From the NCBI RefSeq assembly GCF_001675045.1, contig NZ_LYPA01000046.1, positions 1 through 64,000 on the forward strand: a DNA stretch of 64,000 bases, in the 5' to 3' direction. Made by a program: the position numbers and the translations under genes. The notes under the pieces are model-generated. The model did no database searches. It was not told the DNA's origin and worked only from the letters and a program-made list of their open reading frames with translations. The stretch comes from Paenibacillus oryzae (GTDB lineage: Bacteria > Bacillota > Bacilli > Paenibacillales > Paenibacillaceae). This document shows positions 33,947-43,236 of the stretch, one piece after another; positions within the stretch are counted from its first letter, which is position 1, and each line of letters opens with the position of its first letter.

Positions 33947-35142
33947 CAGCCTCCGTTTTTGTTCCCTGTGGTATTCCGTTTGGCAAACTCAGCCCGGATA
34001 GCGGCCAAAATAACGGGATCGGATACCGCATCATAAGCGGTGGCAGCTAGCATCTTGGCGCCAAACAACATGCGTTCCAGCGCTTTTTCCGTCATGGCGG
34101 CATCGCGGAATGCCTCCGTGTGAAGCATGTAGCGATCCTCTACAACCTTGACATAAGGATGGATGGCCGGGCATCGGGCCGAAACATTGCCCAGATCCAG
34201 TGATCCGTTATCCTTGCCGTGTTCGATATCCTCAGGCGAAATGCCGGATTCCACCAGATTGGCCTGAAACAGCTCCGACAACGTTTCATTCGTTACCAGC
34301 TCGTCGTAGGAATATTCGTAGTTGCTTATTTCCAGGCTGCAGCCTGTAGCAAGCGCGGCCCCTTCCGCAACATTTTTCACCTTGCCCACAAGCTCGTCCG
34401 TATACGCCCGCGTCGCGGAGCGAACGTAGAACTTGGCCGACGCGTAATCGGGAATAATATTGGGCGCTTGCCCGCCGTGGTCGATAATGCCGTGAATCCT
34501 AGCGTCGCTGCGGGTTTGCTGACGCAGGAACGATACCCCGTTGAACAGATTGATCACGGCATCCAGCGCGTTGACGCCTTCATGGGGGCTGGCTGCGGCA
34601 TGCGCCGCCACTCCCCTGTATTCGAATTGCAGCGCATCCAGCGCAAGCGATTGTCCAGAGCGCTCGAAGCAATGATAAGGATGAGCCATCAGGGCAAAAT
34701 CGCAATCATCAAAAAGGCCAGCCTCCGACATCGGCACCTTGGCCCCTTTTGTTTCCTCGGCAGGCGTACCGTAGATGCGAATGACTCCGCCGATATCGTC
34801 CAGCACCGCCTTCAGACCCACTGCCGCCGCCGCGCTCATGGAGCAGATGAGGTGATGCCCGCAAGCATGCCCCAGCTCCGGTAGCGCGTCGTATTCGCAT
34901 AGAAATGCGGCCGTTGCTCCGGGCTTGCCGGAATCATAGGTCGCTATAAATGCAGTAGGAAGGCCCAATACGCCTCGTTCTACTTGAAAACCCAGCTTTG
35001 AAAGCTCATCGCACAGCAAGCCGGAGGCGAAATGCTCCTCATGTCCAAGTTCCGGACGTTTACCAATCTCCCTCGAAATGCGCTTGAAGGTTTCCGCATG
35101 CCGGTCGATTGTATCCATCGCCAATTGTTTGCCTGTCATCAT
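33946..35142 (-). CDS. M20-family (M20D) amidohydrolase
   Basis: 398 residues with the M20D pattern: RPELGHEEHFAS, ATAAFLCEYDALPELGHACGHH (metal-site Asp and His), GTPAEETKGAKVPMSEAGLF (catalytic Glu) and AHPYHCFER. Relatives hydrolyse N-acyl amino acids or p-aminobenzoyl-glutamate/dipeptides in the cytoplasm. It is first in an operon with a ThrE-type exporter and an AraC regulator, so it may release an amino acid that the exporter then removes (inference). GGAGG precedes the ATG. A TATAAT on the minus strand (near 35188-35183) is the probable -10. Confidence 0.87.
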   Translation of the reverse strand: MMTGKQLAMDTIDRHAETFKRISREIGKRPELGHEEHFASGLLCDELSKLGFQVERGVLGLPTAFIATYDSGKPGATAAFLCEYDALPELGHACGHHLICSMSAAAAVGLKAVLDDIGGVIRIYGTPAEETKGAKVPMSEAGLFDDCDFALMAHPYHCFERSGQSLALDALQFEYRGVAAHAAASPHEGVNALDAVINLFNGVSFLRQQTRSDARIHGIIDHGGQAPNIIPDYASAKFYVRSATRAYTDELVGKVKNVAEGAALATGCSLEISNYEYSYDELVTNETLSELFQANLVESGISPEDIEHGKDNGSLDLGNVSARCPAIHPYVKVVEDRYMLHTEAFRDAAMTEKALERMLFGAKMLAATAYDAVSDPVILAAIRAEFAKRNTTGNKNGG

Positions 35143-35210
35143 ACCCGCCTCCGTAAAATTTCATGAACATCCTCTAATCCGTATTATACCACATTGGGGT
35201 CGCAGAACAT

Positions 35211-35248
35211 TTAACATTGCGTTAACAGAACGGTGAATTTGGGATAAT
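35211..35248 (+). promoter_or_regulatory. PhoP-box-like direct repeat and -10 before the CBS-MCP gene
   Basis: Two perfect TTAACA hexamers (35211 and 35222), exactly 11 bp apart, match the PhoP box TT(A/T/C)A(C/T)A-N5-repeat. GATAAT (35243-35248) lies 15 bp after the second hexamer and could be the -10 of a PhoP-activated promoter reading toward 35348. Confidence 0.55.
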
Positions 35249-35347
35249 GCGAAAGGCGTATAGTCCCCTATAGGAACATTTACCCAGAAACGCTTTGGCG
35301 CATCAGGAAGTCCTGGATTTTAAACCTTCCGAAAGGGATGAAGCGAT

Positions 35348-36637
35348 ATGGCGACAATGATAGAAGATCGGCCTAAAGCAAGCGCCGATATGGAGACGCG
35401 AAGCGAGATAAGCCAGCCGAACAAGACAGCAGCGCGCGATGAAAACAGGACGACGGAGATTCGCGGCAAAAAGGCAGAACATAATGAGAAGACAACGTAT
35501 GAAAATCCTGGAAAACGCAACAAAGCGGAGCAAGGCGCTGAAGCAGCATTAAAAGCCAAAAACGAAGGCGGCCGTCTAAAGCTGGCCGATTACGCAAGAC
35601 ATGTTCCTGTTGTGCCTGCCGGATCGCTGTGCAAGGATTTGTTGGACCTGTTTCAGCTTCATCCGCAATGCGAATGCATCGTGCTTGAAAATGATAATGG
35701 AGGCATTGCTGGCCTGGCGATGCGCCATCGTTTTTCGTACAAGCTGGCTCATCGGTACAGCGTCGCTCTATTTTACAATAAGCCGGCTTTAGGACTGGTG
35801 GATCAGAACCCGATAATGGTCAGCCTGAATGCCAACCCTTCGGAGGTGATACAGCTTGCCATGTCGCGGGAGGGTGACAGCCTGTACGACTGTATCGTCC
35901 TGACGGATGGAGGCCGTTATGCGGGCGTATTGACGGTTGGCGACTTGCTTGGCATGTTGACCGTGCTCCAGCAGGAGGCCGAAAAATCGCGCAGCGAAGC
36001 GGTACAATCCGCAAGCGCGCTCATTCAGGGCATCGCGGACGCGGTCAGCGAGGTACAGGAGTCCTCCGCAGCTGGCGATGGGCTTTCAAGTCAAATGGTG
36101 GAATTGACCTTGCAAGGAAAAGAAGAGCTGACCCAGGTTCAACAGGCTTTTCGCCGTCTGGAGCAAAACGCTTTGCTGCAAGAGGAACGAATGAAGGAGC
36201 TGCAGCGGCAAACGGACTCCATACAAACGGTGTCCCAGTTGATCAAGGAGCTGGCGGAGCAGTGCAATTTGCTCTCCATCAACGCCTCCATCGAGGCGGC
36301 TCGGGCGGGAGAGTTCGGCCGGGGCTTCGGCGTTGTCGCCGGAGAGTTTATGAAGCTTGCGGAACAAACCAAAAAATCGGCTGTGCAAATTACGGGAATG
36401 ACAAACTCGATTGTTCAATCCATCGAAGCGGCAGGTTTGCAGGTTGAAGAGGGAAGAAGGCAGACGGCATCCAGCAGCTTCCATGTCGAAGCGGCAAACG
36501 AGGTTTACCATCGCATTTTCAAAGCAGCGGCGGCCAATCGCGCAAGCGTCGGCGCAATCGGCGAGCAAGCCGGTCAGGCCCGCAAGCAGGCCATGCAGGT
36601 AGCGGGGGAGATGTCGCTGCTCCATCAGGGAAAATAA
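35348..36637 (+). CDS. Soluble CBS-domain / MCP-signalling-domain protein
   Basis: 429 residues without membrane segments. A charged, probably disordered N-terminus (1-75) precedes a CBS-type region (about 80-205: [36 protein letters not shown]) and an MCP signalling coiled coil ending in the hairpin tip [23 protein letters not shown] tips contact CheA/CheW, so this is a cytoplasmic chemotaxis-like receptor. Its CBS region is homologous to that of the GGDEF protein at 37479. A PhoP-box-like repeat lies upstream and phoU follows. AAAGGGATGAAG precedes the ATG. Confidence 0.82.
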   Translation: MATMIEDRPKASADMETRSEISQPNKTAARDENRTTEIRGKKAEHNEKTTYENPGKRNKAEQGAEAALKAKNEGGRLKLADYARHVPVVPAGSLCKDLLDLFQLHPQCECIVLENDNGGIAGLAMRHRFSYKLAHRYSVALFYNKPALGLVDQNPIMVSLNANPSEVIQLAMSREGDSLYDCIVLTDGGRYAGVLTVGDLLGMLTVLQQEAEKSRSEAVQSASALIQGIADAVSEVQESSAAGDGLSSQMVELTLQGKEELTQVQQAFRRLEQNALLQEERMKELQRQTDSIQTVSQLIKELAEQCNLLSINASIEAARAGEFGRGFGVVAGEFMKLAEQTKKSAVQITGMTNSIVQSIEAAGLQVEEGRRQTASSSFHVEAANEVYHRIFKAAAANRASVGAIGEQAGQARKQAMQVAGEMSLLHQGK

Positions 36638-36659
36638 AAATATACGCAATTTCCCTCAT

Positions 36660-36698
36660 TTTACACCCCCTTAACAATTCAGGTATACGCCATTAACA
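36660..36698 (+). promoter_or_regulatory. PhoP-box-like hexamer array before phoU
   Basis: TTTACA (36660), TTAACA (36671), GGTATA (36682, degenerate) and TTAACA (36693) follow each other every 11 bp. Three of four in-phase hexamers fit the PhoP consensus, which is strong for a non-coding region just before a phosphate gene. Confidence 0.7.
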
Positions 36699-36801
36699 AT
36701 TCCGCAGTAGTATACGGTCTGGGGAGAGCCGCCCGGCAAGCCTCGAATACGTCGGACGAAGCTCGGCGATACAAGGATGAGGAAAAGGGAGGAACGGGAA
36801 A

Positions 36802-37464
36802 ATGATGAGTGTGAGAAAAGAGTTTGATCTCGGCCTGGAGCAGCTGCATCAATGGATCGTTGAGATGGGCAGCTTTGTGGAGAACGCATTGTCCGAATCA
36901 ATGACGGCGCTGGGAGAGGTCGATTTGGAGCGCGCAAATCGCGTTATTGAAAAGGACCCCCAGTTGAATGCTATGGAGGAAAGAATCATGGAGCTGGGTG
37001 CGCGCCTGATTGCAACTCAACAGCCCGTAGCTAAGGATTTGCGTCGTATTTTGTCCTCCTTCCGCATTGCAAGCGATCTGGAGCGGATGGGCGATTTGTC
37101 CGTCGACATCGCAAAAACGGTATTGAGACTGGAAGGCCAGCCGCTGATCAAGCCGCTGATTGATTTGCCTCGCATGGCGGAAATTATCGGTCAGATGACC
37201 TATGAGTCCATACAGGCTTTTGTTCAGGAAAACGTAGATCTTGCGTACAAAATGGCTAAGGACGATGATCAGGTGGATGCGCTGTACAGCCAGATTACGA
37301 GAGAGCTGATGCTGCTTATGATGGAAAACCCGCGCAACATCGCGCAGGCGTCATTGCTAAGCTTTGTTGGCCGTTACATCGAGCGTTTTGGCGATCATGC
37401 GACAAACATCGGAGAAAGCGTCGTTTATCTTGTGACGGGCAACCGTCCTGACTTGAACCAATAA
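36802..37464 (+). CDS. phoU: Phosphate signalling regulator PhoU
   Basis: 220 residues, two three-helix PhoU repeats, each with the metal-binding helix pattern: EKDPQLNAMEERI ... FRIASDLERMGDLSVDIA, and KDDDQVDALYSQI ... VGRYIERFGDHATNIGE. PhoU ties Pst transport to the sensor kinase and limits phosphate uptake. It usually follows pstB, but here pst lies 13 kb away (50045-53663), and phoU instead leads two c-di-GMP genes, the next starting 15 bp after its stop. GGGAGGAACGGG precedes the ATG pair. Confidence 0.95.
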   Translation: MMSVRKEFDLGLEQLHQWIVEMGSFVENALSESMTALGEVDLERANRVIEKDPQLNAMEERIMELGARLIATQQPVAKDLRRILSSFRIASDLERMGDLSVDIAKTVLRLEGQPLIKPLIDLPRMAEIIGQMTYESIQAFVQENVDLAYKMAKDDDQVDALYSQITRELMLLMMENPRNIAQASLLSFVGRYIERFGDHATNIGESVVYLVTGNRPDLNQ

Positions 37465-37478
37465 TCGAGGGGATTTCC

Positions 37479-38936
37479 GTGAAGCAGGCAGGAGTAGGGC
37501 TTTTGCATGAGGAATTACTGCGGCAATTGGAGCAGAGCTGGAAGGCGGGCGAGGTGGCTGTCGTTTATGTGCGATTGCATAACTCCGCGCCTGAGCTTGC
37601 AGCAGTGCTTGCTGATTGGCAAACCAGGATAAGCGGCCTTATTTGGAGTCATAACCTGGGCATGATCAGCTTTTATTATATCGGGTGCGGGAGTGAAGGG
37701 CCGGGTGCGCGTCTGGTCGCCATGCAATATGCCAAGGAGCTGCAGAAATGGCTGGATGAAGTCATCTGCGGCCTGTCTGCCCGGGATGCCGCCGGGCATT
37801 CCTTATACAATATAGGCTCTGCTCCCCTGCTTCAGCCTCAAGATGAGACGGAAACGGAGGCAGCTCTGTTTTCCCAGCTTGTCCAGCTCATGGAGCAATC
37901 CTTCAGGGAGCAGCAGGTGTCAAAGCTTCCTATTATGCGGGGCAGCGGTTTGATTAAAGCGGGCGGCTATGGCTTACGGTATAACGTAGGCCAGCTTGCC
38001 GTGCCTGTTCCGGTTTTTGAAAGCAGTGCAAAGGTATCTCAGCTCGCCGAGCTGTTTGATTCGCAGCCTAAAGCCTATGGGGCTGTTATTGTAAAAAATG
38101 AGCGGCCGGTCGGCTTGGTGACGAAGCAAAGGCTGCATAAGCTGCTTGCCGGCCAATTCGGCTACTCTCTGTACGCGAATCGTCCACTGGAGGTCATCAT
38201 GGATGGTCAGCCACTTATTCTGGAAGACAGCGATCCCGTCGAATTGGCGGCGCAGCTTGCCATGTCCCGGGAGTACGATCAGCTGTACGATATGGTTGTT
38301 ACGGTCAAGGAGGGCAAAGTAACCGGGGCGGTTACCGTTCAGGCGTTGCTGGAATGCATGACCGCGCTCCGCACAGAGGAGGCGCGAACAGCAAGTCCGC
38401 TAACGGGGCTGCCGGGCAATGCCGGCATTCAGGCGGAGCTGACGCAGCGGCTGGAGGCAGGCGAGGCGTTTGCGGTTGTTTATGCCGATCTGGATTATTT
38501 CAAGTGGTTTAATGATTGCTTTGGCTTTGCGCGCGGGGACGAGCTTATCCGGTTTTTGGGCGAGCTGATGGTTAAATGCTTTAGCCGCGACGAGCATTTT
38601 TTTGTTGGACATGTCGGGGGCGATGATTTTATCGGGGTGGCCAAGCCGGAGGTGGCGGAGCTTGCTTGCGGGGAAATGCTTGCCCAATTTGAAGAAGGAG
38701 CAAGGCGGCTCTATAGCGGAGGTCAAAATCTGGCTGTAGAGGACCGGCAAGGCCGGCCGGTAGGTCTGGAGGGCGTAACCGTCTCCCTTTCCCTGCTGAT
38801 CTGCAACGGGGGAGAAGGACTGGCGCCGGAGGATATATCGTTGTCCGCTGCGCGCTTGAAGAAAAAAGCGAAAGCGATAGTGGGAAGCTCCTGCGTAACC
38901 GGGCATTTGACGAGCAGACAACCAAGCAGGAAATGA
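37479..38936 (+). CDS. CBS-GGDEF protein (putative diguanylate cyclase, GGDDF variant)
   Basis: 485 residues: a N-terminal domain of unknown type (1-145), a CBS-type region (about 160-305: VTKQRLHKLLAGQFGYSLYANRP, written here as two parts VTKQRLHKLL and GYSLYANRP; QLAMSREYDQLYD), and a C-terminal GGDEF domain with VVYADLDYFKWFND and VGHVGGDDFIGV (~380). The catalytic motif reads GGDDF, with Asp in place of the usual Glu, so activity is not certain, and no RxxD inhibitory site is seen before it. The GTG start has GAGGGG upstream. It is 15 bp after phoU and overlaps the EAL gene by 4 bp. Confidence 0.85.
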   Translation: MKQAGVGLLHEELLRQLEQSWKAGEVAVVYVRLHNSAPELAAVLADWQTRISGLIWSHNLGMISFYYIGCGSEGPGARLVAMQYAKELQKWLDEVICGLSARDAAGHSLYNIGSAPLLQPQDETETEAALFSQLVQLMEQSFREQQVSKLPIMRGSGLIKAGGYGLRYNVGQLAVPVPVFESSAKVSQLAELFDSQPKAYGAVIVKNERPVGLVTKQRLHKLLAGQFGYSLYANRPLEVIMDGQPLILEDSDPVELAAQLAMSREYDQLYDMVVTVKEGKVTGAVTVQALLECMTALRTEEARTASPLTGLPGNAGIQAELTQRLEAGEAFAVVYADLDYFKWFNDCFGFARGDELIRFLGELMVKCFSRDEHFFVGHVGGDDFIGVAKPEVAELACGEMLAQFEEGARRLYSGGQNLAVEDRQGRPVGLEGVTVSLSLLICNGGEGLAPEDISLSAARLKKKAKAIVGSSCVTGHLTSRQPSRK

Positions 38937-40117
38937 GGACAATCATGAAACAGCATTATTTGGCGGTCGTTACTCTGACGCGAAACGCGATACCCATTCT
39001 GTCCTTGCAAGATGGCATGAGGCAGTTTGAAGCGAGGGCGGAGACTAAGCGGCTGTTGGCGGAAGCGGCGCTTTCTGAATTTTTTACATACAAAAATGTT
39101 CAGCTTGTCAAAAGCCGCTGGCTTGGCGGCGATTTGTTTCTTTCCGCCTTGATCACCGTGGATGGAGATGAACACCCGGAATGGGAGCTGGCGGCGCATG
39201 CGCCCGGGGCAGCCAAGCGATGGAGCGAATATGCGCGGCTGGAGCTTAAAAATACGGCAGCGGACTACAGCTGGAGGGCGGGAATTGGCTGCGTGTCTAA
39301 TCCCACAGGCCGTTACAGGAGCGATCTTGCATATGAAGCCGCCAAAAGAGCGCTGCTTCAGGTCAATGTGGAGGGCGGTGCGGAGCAGGGGCGAACACGA
39401 TATGTTTTTCAAGAGATGTTGGCTCGAAACATGCTGTTTCCCTATTACCAGCCTATTGTGGATTTAAACGATGGCAGCGTATTTGGGTATGAGGCCTTAA
39501 CCCGTTTTCCCGCCAACGAAAGCTTTCAAGGCCCTCTTGAGCTGTTTCTCTTTGCCGGAGAAATCGGCGATGCTTACCGTCTTGACCGCGTGGTCCGGGA
39601 GCTGGCGATTAACGGCTGTGCTTCTCTTGGAGCCGACCAAAAGCTGTTTATTAATGTGATGGCGCAAATTATGGAGGACCCCGACTTCTCGCCCGGCCGG
39701 ACAATCGGATTGCTGGAGAGGCACCATATTTCCCCGCATCAGGTTGTGTTCGAGATCAATGAGCGCACCTCCATTCAGGATTACCCTGCCATCAAAAAGG
39801 CGCTGGAGCATTATCGCAGCCAGGGCTATCAAATTGCCATTGATGATATGGGAGCAGGCTATTCATCGCTGCAATCGGTGGTGGAGCTGCGCCCGGATTA
39901 TTTGAAAATTGACCGCTCCATTATTCAGAACATTCACAACGATGAGGTAAAGGCTCATATATTGCACACCCTGCAAGAAACGGGCAAAAAAATCGGGGCC
40001 AGCCTAATTGCGGAGGGCATCGAGCTGGAGGAGGAGCTGGCGGAGCTCAAAGGGATGGGCGTGCGTTACGCTCAAGGCTATCTGCTGGGAAAACCGGCGC
40101 CGTTCCCTCTGCCGTAA
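38933..40117 (+). CDS. EAL-domain c-di-GMP phosphodiesterase with degenerate GGDEF
   Basis: 394 residues. The N-terminal 135 residues look like a degenerate GGDEF domain (WLGGDLFLSALI, then WRAGIGCVSNPTGRYRSD). The EAL domain has all the usual catalytic residues: GYEALTR, FINVMAQ, VFEINERT, IDDMGAGYSS, DYLKIDRS, AEGIE and QGYLLGKPAP, so it should cleave c-di-GMP. ATG at 38933 overlaps the GGDEF stop (ATGA); a second ATG at 38945 is possible. Last gene of the phoU operon, with a long-loop AAAAGGC / GCCTTTT hairpin behind it (about 40133-40186). Confidence 0.9.
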   Translation: MRTIMKQHYLAVVTLTRNAIPILSLQDGMRQFEARAETKRLLAEAALSEFFTYKNVQLVKSRWLGGDLFLSALITVDGDEHPEWELAAHAPGAAKRWSEYARLELKNTAADYSWRAGIGCVSNPTGRYRSDLAYEAAKRALLQVNVEGGAEQGRTRYVFQEMLARNMLFPYYQPIVDLNDGSVFGYEALTRFPANESFQGPLELFLFAGEIGDAYRLDRVVRELAINGCASLGADQKLFINVMAQIMEDPDFSPGRTIGLLERHHISPHQVVFEINERTSIQDYPAIKKALEHYRSQGYQIAIDDMGAGYSSLQSVVELRPDYLKIDRSIIQNIHNDEVKAHILHTLQETGKKIGASLIAEGIELEEELAELKGMGVRYAQGYLLGKPAPFPLP

Positions 40118-40240
40118 CCGCTTTTCGGGAAGTGAAAAGGCTTAAGTCTGGACATTGGCTTACGATGCTTGGCGAGGCCTTTTTTGTGTTATACTGGAGC
40201 TATGACATTTTGTTGTTTAGAAAGTAAATTTTAAAGTGGT

Positions 40241-40295
40241 TGTGCAAAAAGTCCGTTCCACCATTCCGGAACCAAAAACCAGACTTTTTTGACAC
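40241..40295. repeat. 55-bp palindromic element (copy C) before polA
   Basis: TGTGCAAAAAGTC pairs with GACTTTTTTGACA around an inner GTTCC / GGAAC stem. Its end CAAAAAGTCCGTTCC resembles copies A and B. It lies in the polA 5' region and might also attenuate read-through from upstream. Confidence 0.55.
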
Positions 40296-40322
40296 CCTTA
40301 ATGGGAAGGACTGGCCGTATTC

Positions 40323-43001
40323 ATGAAAAAATGGATGTTGATTGACGGAAACAGCATTGCTTACCGCGCTTTTTTTGCAATGCCGCCGCTAACCAATTCG
40401 GCCGGGTTGCATACTAATGCGATATTCGGCTTTACAACGATGCTGCTAAAGCTGCTGGAGGAGCAAAAGCCCAGTCACGTGCTGGTTGCTTTTGATGCGG
40501 GCAAAGTTACATTTCGGCATGAAGGATATGCGGAATACAAGGGCGGCCGCCAAAAAACGCCGCCGGAGCTGTCGGAGCAATTCCCTGTATTGAAGGAGCT
40601 GATTGCCGCTTTTGGCATCGCCCAGTTTGAGCTGGACGGCTACGAGGCGGATGATATCATCGGCACGTTGACTTTGGAGGCGGACAAGCAAGGCGTTCCT
40701 GCGTTAGTGGTTACGGGCGACAAGGATATGCTTCAACTGGCTTCAAGCGGCGTTACCGTCGCGGTTACGCGAAAAGGCGTAAGTGAAGTGGAACTGTATA
40801 CACCGGATGCAATTAATGAAAAATATGGCCTGACGCCGGGGCAGATCATTGATCTGAAGGGGCTTATGGGAGATACCTCCGACAATATTCCCGGCGTGCC
40901 GGGCGTTGGGGAAAAAACGGCGCTGAAGCTGCTGCACGAATACAGCTCCGTCGAAAATGTATTGTCCAATCTGGACAAGCTGAAGGGCAAGCTGAAGGAA
41001 AATATCCAGAATCACCAGGAAGACGCCGTCATGAGCAAAAAGCTGGCTACGATTTTCCGCGAGGTGCCTCTGGAAAAAAGCATAGATGAAATCACGTATA
41101 GCGGGCACGACGACGCCAAGCTGGGCGACATGTTCCGCAGGCTGGAATTCAAGTCGCTGCTGGAGCGTCTGCAGCTGGGAGCGGAGTCTGGCGCAGACGA
41201 GTCCAAGGCGCAAGCGGCGGCAGCAGAGCTGACAGTGACTTCGCTGAGCGGAGATGAGGACAGCGAAGGCATGGATAGGCTGATGTTGGCGCTGGAGTCA
41301 GGCGGCGAGCATGGCTTGTTTATTGAAGCCGTGGGCGAAAATCCGCATCATGCGGAGCTGCTTGGGGTATCCCTCGCTACGGCTGACGAGGTGTTTGTAT
41401 TGCCTGCGTCTGCGCTTAAGGCAGCATTTTGCGAACGGTTGAATGCTTGGCTGGGAGATGAAACCAAGCCTAAATACGGCTTTGACCTGCACAAATCGGA
41501 GCTTGCGCTGCGTTGGGCGGGGCATCGGCTGGGCGGAGCGGCCTTTGATGTTCAGCTGGCGGCTTATTTGCTCGACCCCACCGATAACCAGCTGGCGTTA
41601 AGCTCCATCAATGAACGCCAAGGCTTTACGGGTGTGCCTACGGACGAAGCCGTTTATGGCAAAGGAGCCAAGTTCAAGGTTCCTGATGAAGAAACGCTGT
41701 TCCGCCACCTGGCTCTGAAGGCTCATGCCGTATTGCGGCTTGCGCCTAAAATGACGGAGGAACTGAAGGCAACGGGCATGGAGAAGCTTTATTTCGAGCT
41801 GGAGCAGCCATTGTCCCGGGTGCTTGCCGATATGGAGCATCAAGGGATCAAGGTGGAGCGCAGCGTGCTGGAGGAATTGGGCAAAAGCCTGGAGTCCCAG
41901 TTATCCACGATCATGAGCGGCATTTATTCCCTTGCGGGGACTGAATTTAACATTAATTCCCCCAAGCAGCTTGGAGAAATTCTGTTTGACAAGCTTGGCC
42001 TGCCTGCGCGCAAAAAGACAAAAACGGGTTATTCCACCGACGCGGAGGTGCTGGAGGAGCTGGCTCCCTATCACGAAATTATTCCGCTTATCCTTCATTT
42101 CCGCCAGCTGTCCAAGCTTCAATCCACTTACGTGGAGGGCTTGCTGAAGGAAATACGGGAGGAAACGGGCAAGGTGCATACGTATTACCGCCAGACAATT
42201 GCGGCTACGGGCCGGCTTTCCAGCCAGTTCCCAAACCTGCAGAACATTCCGATCCGTCTGGAGGAAGGCAGGCAAATCCGCAAGGCGTTTCTTCCGTCGG
42301 AGCCTGGCTGGAGCATTTTGGCCGCGGACTATTCGCAGATCGAGCTGAGGGTGCTCGCCCATATTTCGGGCGATGAAAACCTGAAGGAAGCTTTTATTCA
42401 TGATATGGATATTCATACTAAAACAGCGATGGACGTATTTGGCGTTGAGGCCGACAAAGTCGATGCCAATATGCGCCGTTCCGCAAAAGCGGTCAATTTC
42501 GGCATTGTGTACGGGATCAGCGACTTTGGCCTCTCTCAAAATCTGGGCATAACCCGGAAGGATGCGGCTTCGTTTATCGAGCAATATTTTAACGTGTTCA
42601 AGGGTGTTCGCCAATATATGGACGATATTGTGACCAGCGCGAAGAAGGACGGCTATGTGACGACGCTGCTGGACCGCCGACGTTATTTGCCTGAAATCAA
42701 ATCCTCTAACTTCAATTTACGCTCCTTCGCGGAGCGGACGGCGATGAATACCCCGATTCAAGGCACTGCGGCGGATATTATCAAGCTGGCGATGGTGCAA
42801 ATGGATGAAGCGCTGAAAAGCCGCGGACTGAAAAGCCGCATGCTGCTGCAGGTGCATGACGAACTTGTATTCGAGGTGCCGCCGGATGAGCTTGAGCTGA
42901 TGAAGGGGCTTTTGCCTGAGGTGATGGAGGGAGCGCTCAAGCTGGACGTGCCGCTTAAGGCGGATGTCAGTTTTGGCGATAACTGGTACGAGGCGAAGTA
43001 A
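40323..43001 (+). CDS. polA: DNA polymerase I
   Basis: 892 residues: 5'-3' exonuclease domain (1-290, GDKDMLQL and GLMGDTSDNIPG), a central 3'-5' exonuclease-fold region lacking the metal-binding DxE and later Asp residues (probably proofreading-inactive, as in Bacillus), and the polymerase with motif A DYSQIELR (~670), motif B RRSAKAVNFGIVYG and motif C QVHDELVFEV (~845). Fills gaps in repair and removes Okazaki primers. First of the conserved polA-mutM-ytaF-coaE-nrdR order; GGAAGGA lies 13 nt before the ATG. Confidence 0.97.
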   Translation: MKKWMLIDGNSIAYRAFFAMPPLTNSAGLHTNAIFGFTTMLLKLLEEQKPSHVLVAFDAGKVTFRHEGYAEYKGGRQKTPPELSEQFPVLKELIAAFGIAQFELDGYEADDIIGTLTLEADKQGVPALVVTGDKDMLQLASSGVTVAVTRKGVSEVELYTPDAINEKYGLTPGQIIDLKGLMGDTSDNIPGVPGVGEKTALKLLHEYSSVENVLSNLDKLKGKLKENIQNHQEDAVMSKKLATIFREVPLEKSIDEITYSGHDDAKLGDMFRRLEFKSLLERLQLGAESGADESKAQAAAAELTVTSLSGDEDSEGMDRLMLALESGGEHGLFIEAVGENPHHAELLGVSLATADEVFVLPASALKAAFCERLNAWLGDETKPKYGFDLHKSELALRWAGHRLGGAAFDVQLAAYLLDPTDNQLALSSINERQGFTGVPTDEAVYGKGAKFKVPDEETLFRHLALKAHAVLRLAPKMTEELKATGMEKLYFELEQPLSRVLADMEHQGIKVERSVLEELGKSLESQLSTIMSGIYSLAGTEFNINSPKQLGEILFDKLGLPARKKTKTGYSTDAEVLEELAPYHEIIPLILHFRQLSKLQSTYVEGLLKEIREETGKVHTYYRQTIAATGRLSSQFPNLQNIPIRLEEGRQIRKAFLPSEPGWSILAADYSQIELRVLAHISGDENLKEAFIHDMDIHTKTAMDVFGVEADKVDANMRRSAKAVNFGIVYGISDFGLSQNLGITRKDAASFIEQYFNVFKGVRQYMDDIVTSAKKDGYVTTLLDRRRYLPEIKSSNFNLRSFAERTAMNTPIQGTAADIIKLAMVQMDEALKSRGLKSRMLLQVHDELVFEVPPDELELMKGLLPEVMEGALKLDVPLKADVSFGDNWYEAK

Positions 43002-43063
43002 CTTCTGTTTGAGCAACGGGGAGCTTGTTTTCGCTTAGGAAGCTCTCGAGGGTAAGAAAGAAA

Positions 43064-43172
43064 GCTGAGTAAAAAAGAATGCTGAGTAAGAAAAAATGCT
43101 GAGTAAGAAAGAAAGCTGAGTAAGAAAAAATACTGAGTAAGAAAAAATACTGAGTAAAAAAGAATGCTGAGT
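43064..43172. repeat. 17-bp tandem repeat between polA and mutM (about 6.4 copies)
   Basis: Six full units starting (G/A)CTGAGTAA at 43064, 43081, 43098, 43115, 43132 and 43149, differing only in A/G positions of the purine tract, plus a partial seventh. Strongly purine-biased on the plus strand. No open frame fits 17 bp, so it is non-coding. Confidence 0.9.
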
Positions 43173-43236
43173 CATTCGCTCACGCCTGCTGCATGAGTCA
43201 TGCAGCAGCAGCGAAATTTGCAAGAGGTGAAAAAAG

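Noticed and set aside
40133..40186. Strong terminator after the EAL gene
   Set aside because: AAAAGGC/GCCTTTT pair with a T-run exists, but the loop exceeds 35 nt, so it is only mentioned with the gene.
41901..42614. 237-residue minus-strand frame inside polA
   Set aside because: Lies opposite conserved polymerase motifs; no RBS or domain.
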